Translations under genes and position numbers: made by a program
Source of the DNA: Brevipalpus yothersi
Lineage: Eukaryota > Arthropoda > Arachnida > Trombidiformes > Tenuipalpidae
Assembly: GCA_003956705.1 (NCBI GenBank)
Contig: QZCP01000472.1
Location: 1-32,243, forward strand
Length of the DNA stretch: 32,243 nt
Reading direction: 5' to 3'
Notes under the pieces: model-generated
What the model saw: only the letters and a program-made list of their open reading frames with translations
Told to the model about the DNA's origin: nothing
Databases searched by the model: none
In this document: piece by piece, positions 31,869 through 32,243 of the stretch
How positions within the stretch are numbered: position 1 is the stretch's first letter
How the letters are laid out: each line of letters opens with the position of its first letter

Positions 31869-32243
31869 GTAAGTTTACGATGTTTGCATGAGAAAAGCTC
31901 CAAAGAGAAAGGGAAAGGCATTCGAAGTTTTGTCGACTTTTCTACTCTTCGCAGTTGTTCCCATTCGCTTCCCTCCCAAAACTGAACAGCCATAAACTCT
32001 TCTCTCTTCTCTCTTTTCCTTTAACAATATGATATGATGATATGTCCATATGATGATGATATGCTCACATGTTGGACACCGTTTTTCGTGTGTATATTTT
32101 TCGCGCATAGAACATGATAATATCATTACACATACACACACATATGCCTTCTTTCTCTTACTCACTAGCTGAGGTCATGGTATATATAGTCAGAGGGAAG
32201 GTTTAAATTTAGATTTCAACATACTTCCATCGATTTTCTCTTT
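31869..32243. other. probable intron to right edge
   Basis: Starts with GTAAGT and shows no recognisable coding content. A GATATGAT-rich simple stretch lies at about 32030-32064 and CA/TA-rich sequence at about 32120-32145. Confidence 0.35.

Overview
This is nuclear eukaryotic DNA. Genes are split by short GT-AG introns (63-361 nt), the proteins are animal-type (a co-Smad, BTAF1, ROMO1, Claspin, POLD3 and VPS18 relatives), AATAAA signals follow several stops, and the intergenic DNA is AT-rich with very many (GA)n/(TC)n microsatellites. A small-genome arthropod fits best. A mite is my guess from compactness and protein flavour, but nothing in the window proves it.

Layout. Positions 1-2047: the first coding exon (1780-2047, minus) of an unrecognised gene that continues leftward, probably through a long intron. 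Positions 2048-8360: about 6.3 kb without a recognisable gene, rich in GA/TC, TG and TTTC repeats. Positions 8484-23097: a compact six-gene island. Its order is BTAF1/Mot1 (minus), ROMO1 (minus), a short Claspin-like gene (plus), Medea/SMAD4 (minus), POLD3-like DNA polymerase delta subunit (minus) and a VPS18-like gene (plus). Positions 23098-31856: about 8.8 kb of mostly noncoding, repeat-laden DNA with a few weak small ORFs. Positions 31857-31868: a probable first coding exon (four codons, then GTAAGT) of a plus-strand gene running off the right edge.

The island contains two head-to-head pairs with short shared intergenic DNA: ROMO1/Claspin-like (304 bp) and POLD3/VPS18-like (412 bp). Claspin-like and Medea are convergent. 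By family knowledge the genes act in separate processes: TBP removal from DNA (BTAF1), mitochondrial inner membrane (ROMO1), replication checkpoint (Claspin), TGF-beta/BMP signalling (Medea), lagging-strand synthesis (POLD3) and endolysosomal tethering (VPS18). I see no sign that they form one pathway.

The most notable points are these. The Claspin-like and VPS18-like genes both appear to encode only the C-terminal part of their family. The Claspin-like protein duplicates its acidic unit. POLD3 has a tandem 42/43-residue Lys/Cys-rich repeat upstream of a C-terminal PIP box. Three successive Medea introns are stop-free and multiples of three. A 46-codon ORF with a signal-peptide-like start and three cysteines lies at 25602-25742. 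A perfectly duplicated 55-bp unit flanks an ambiguous base at 27032. I found no convincing mobile element, tRNA, rRNA or CRISPR array.
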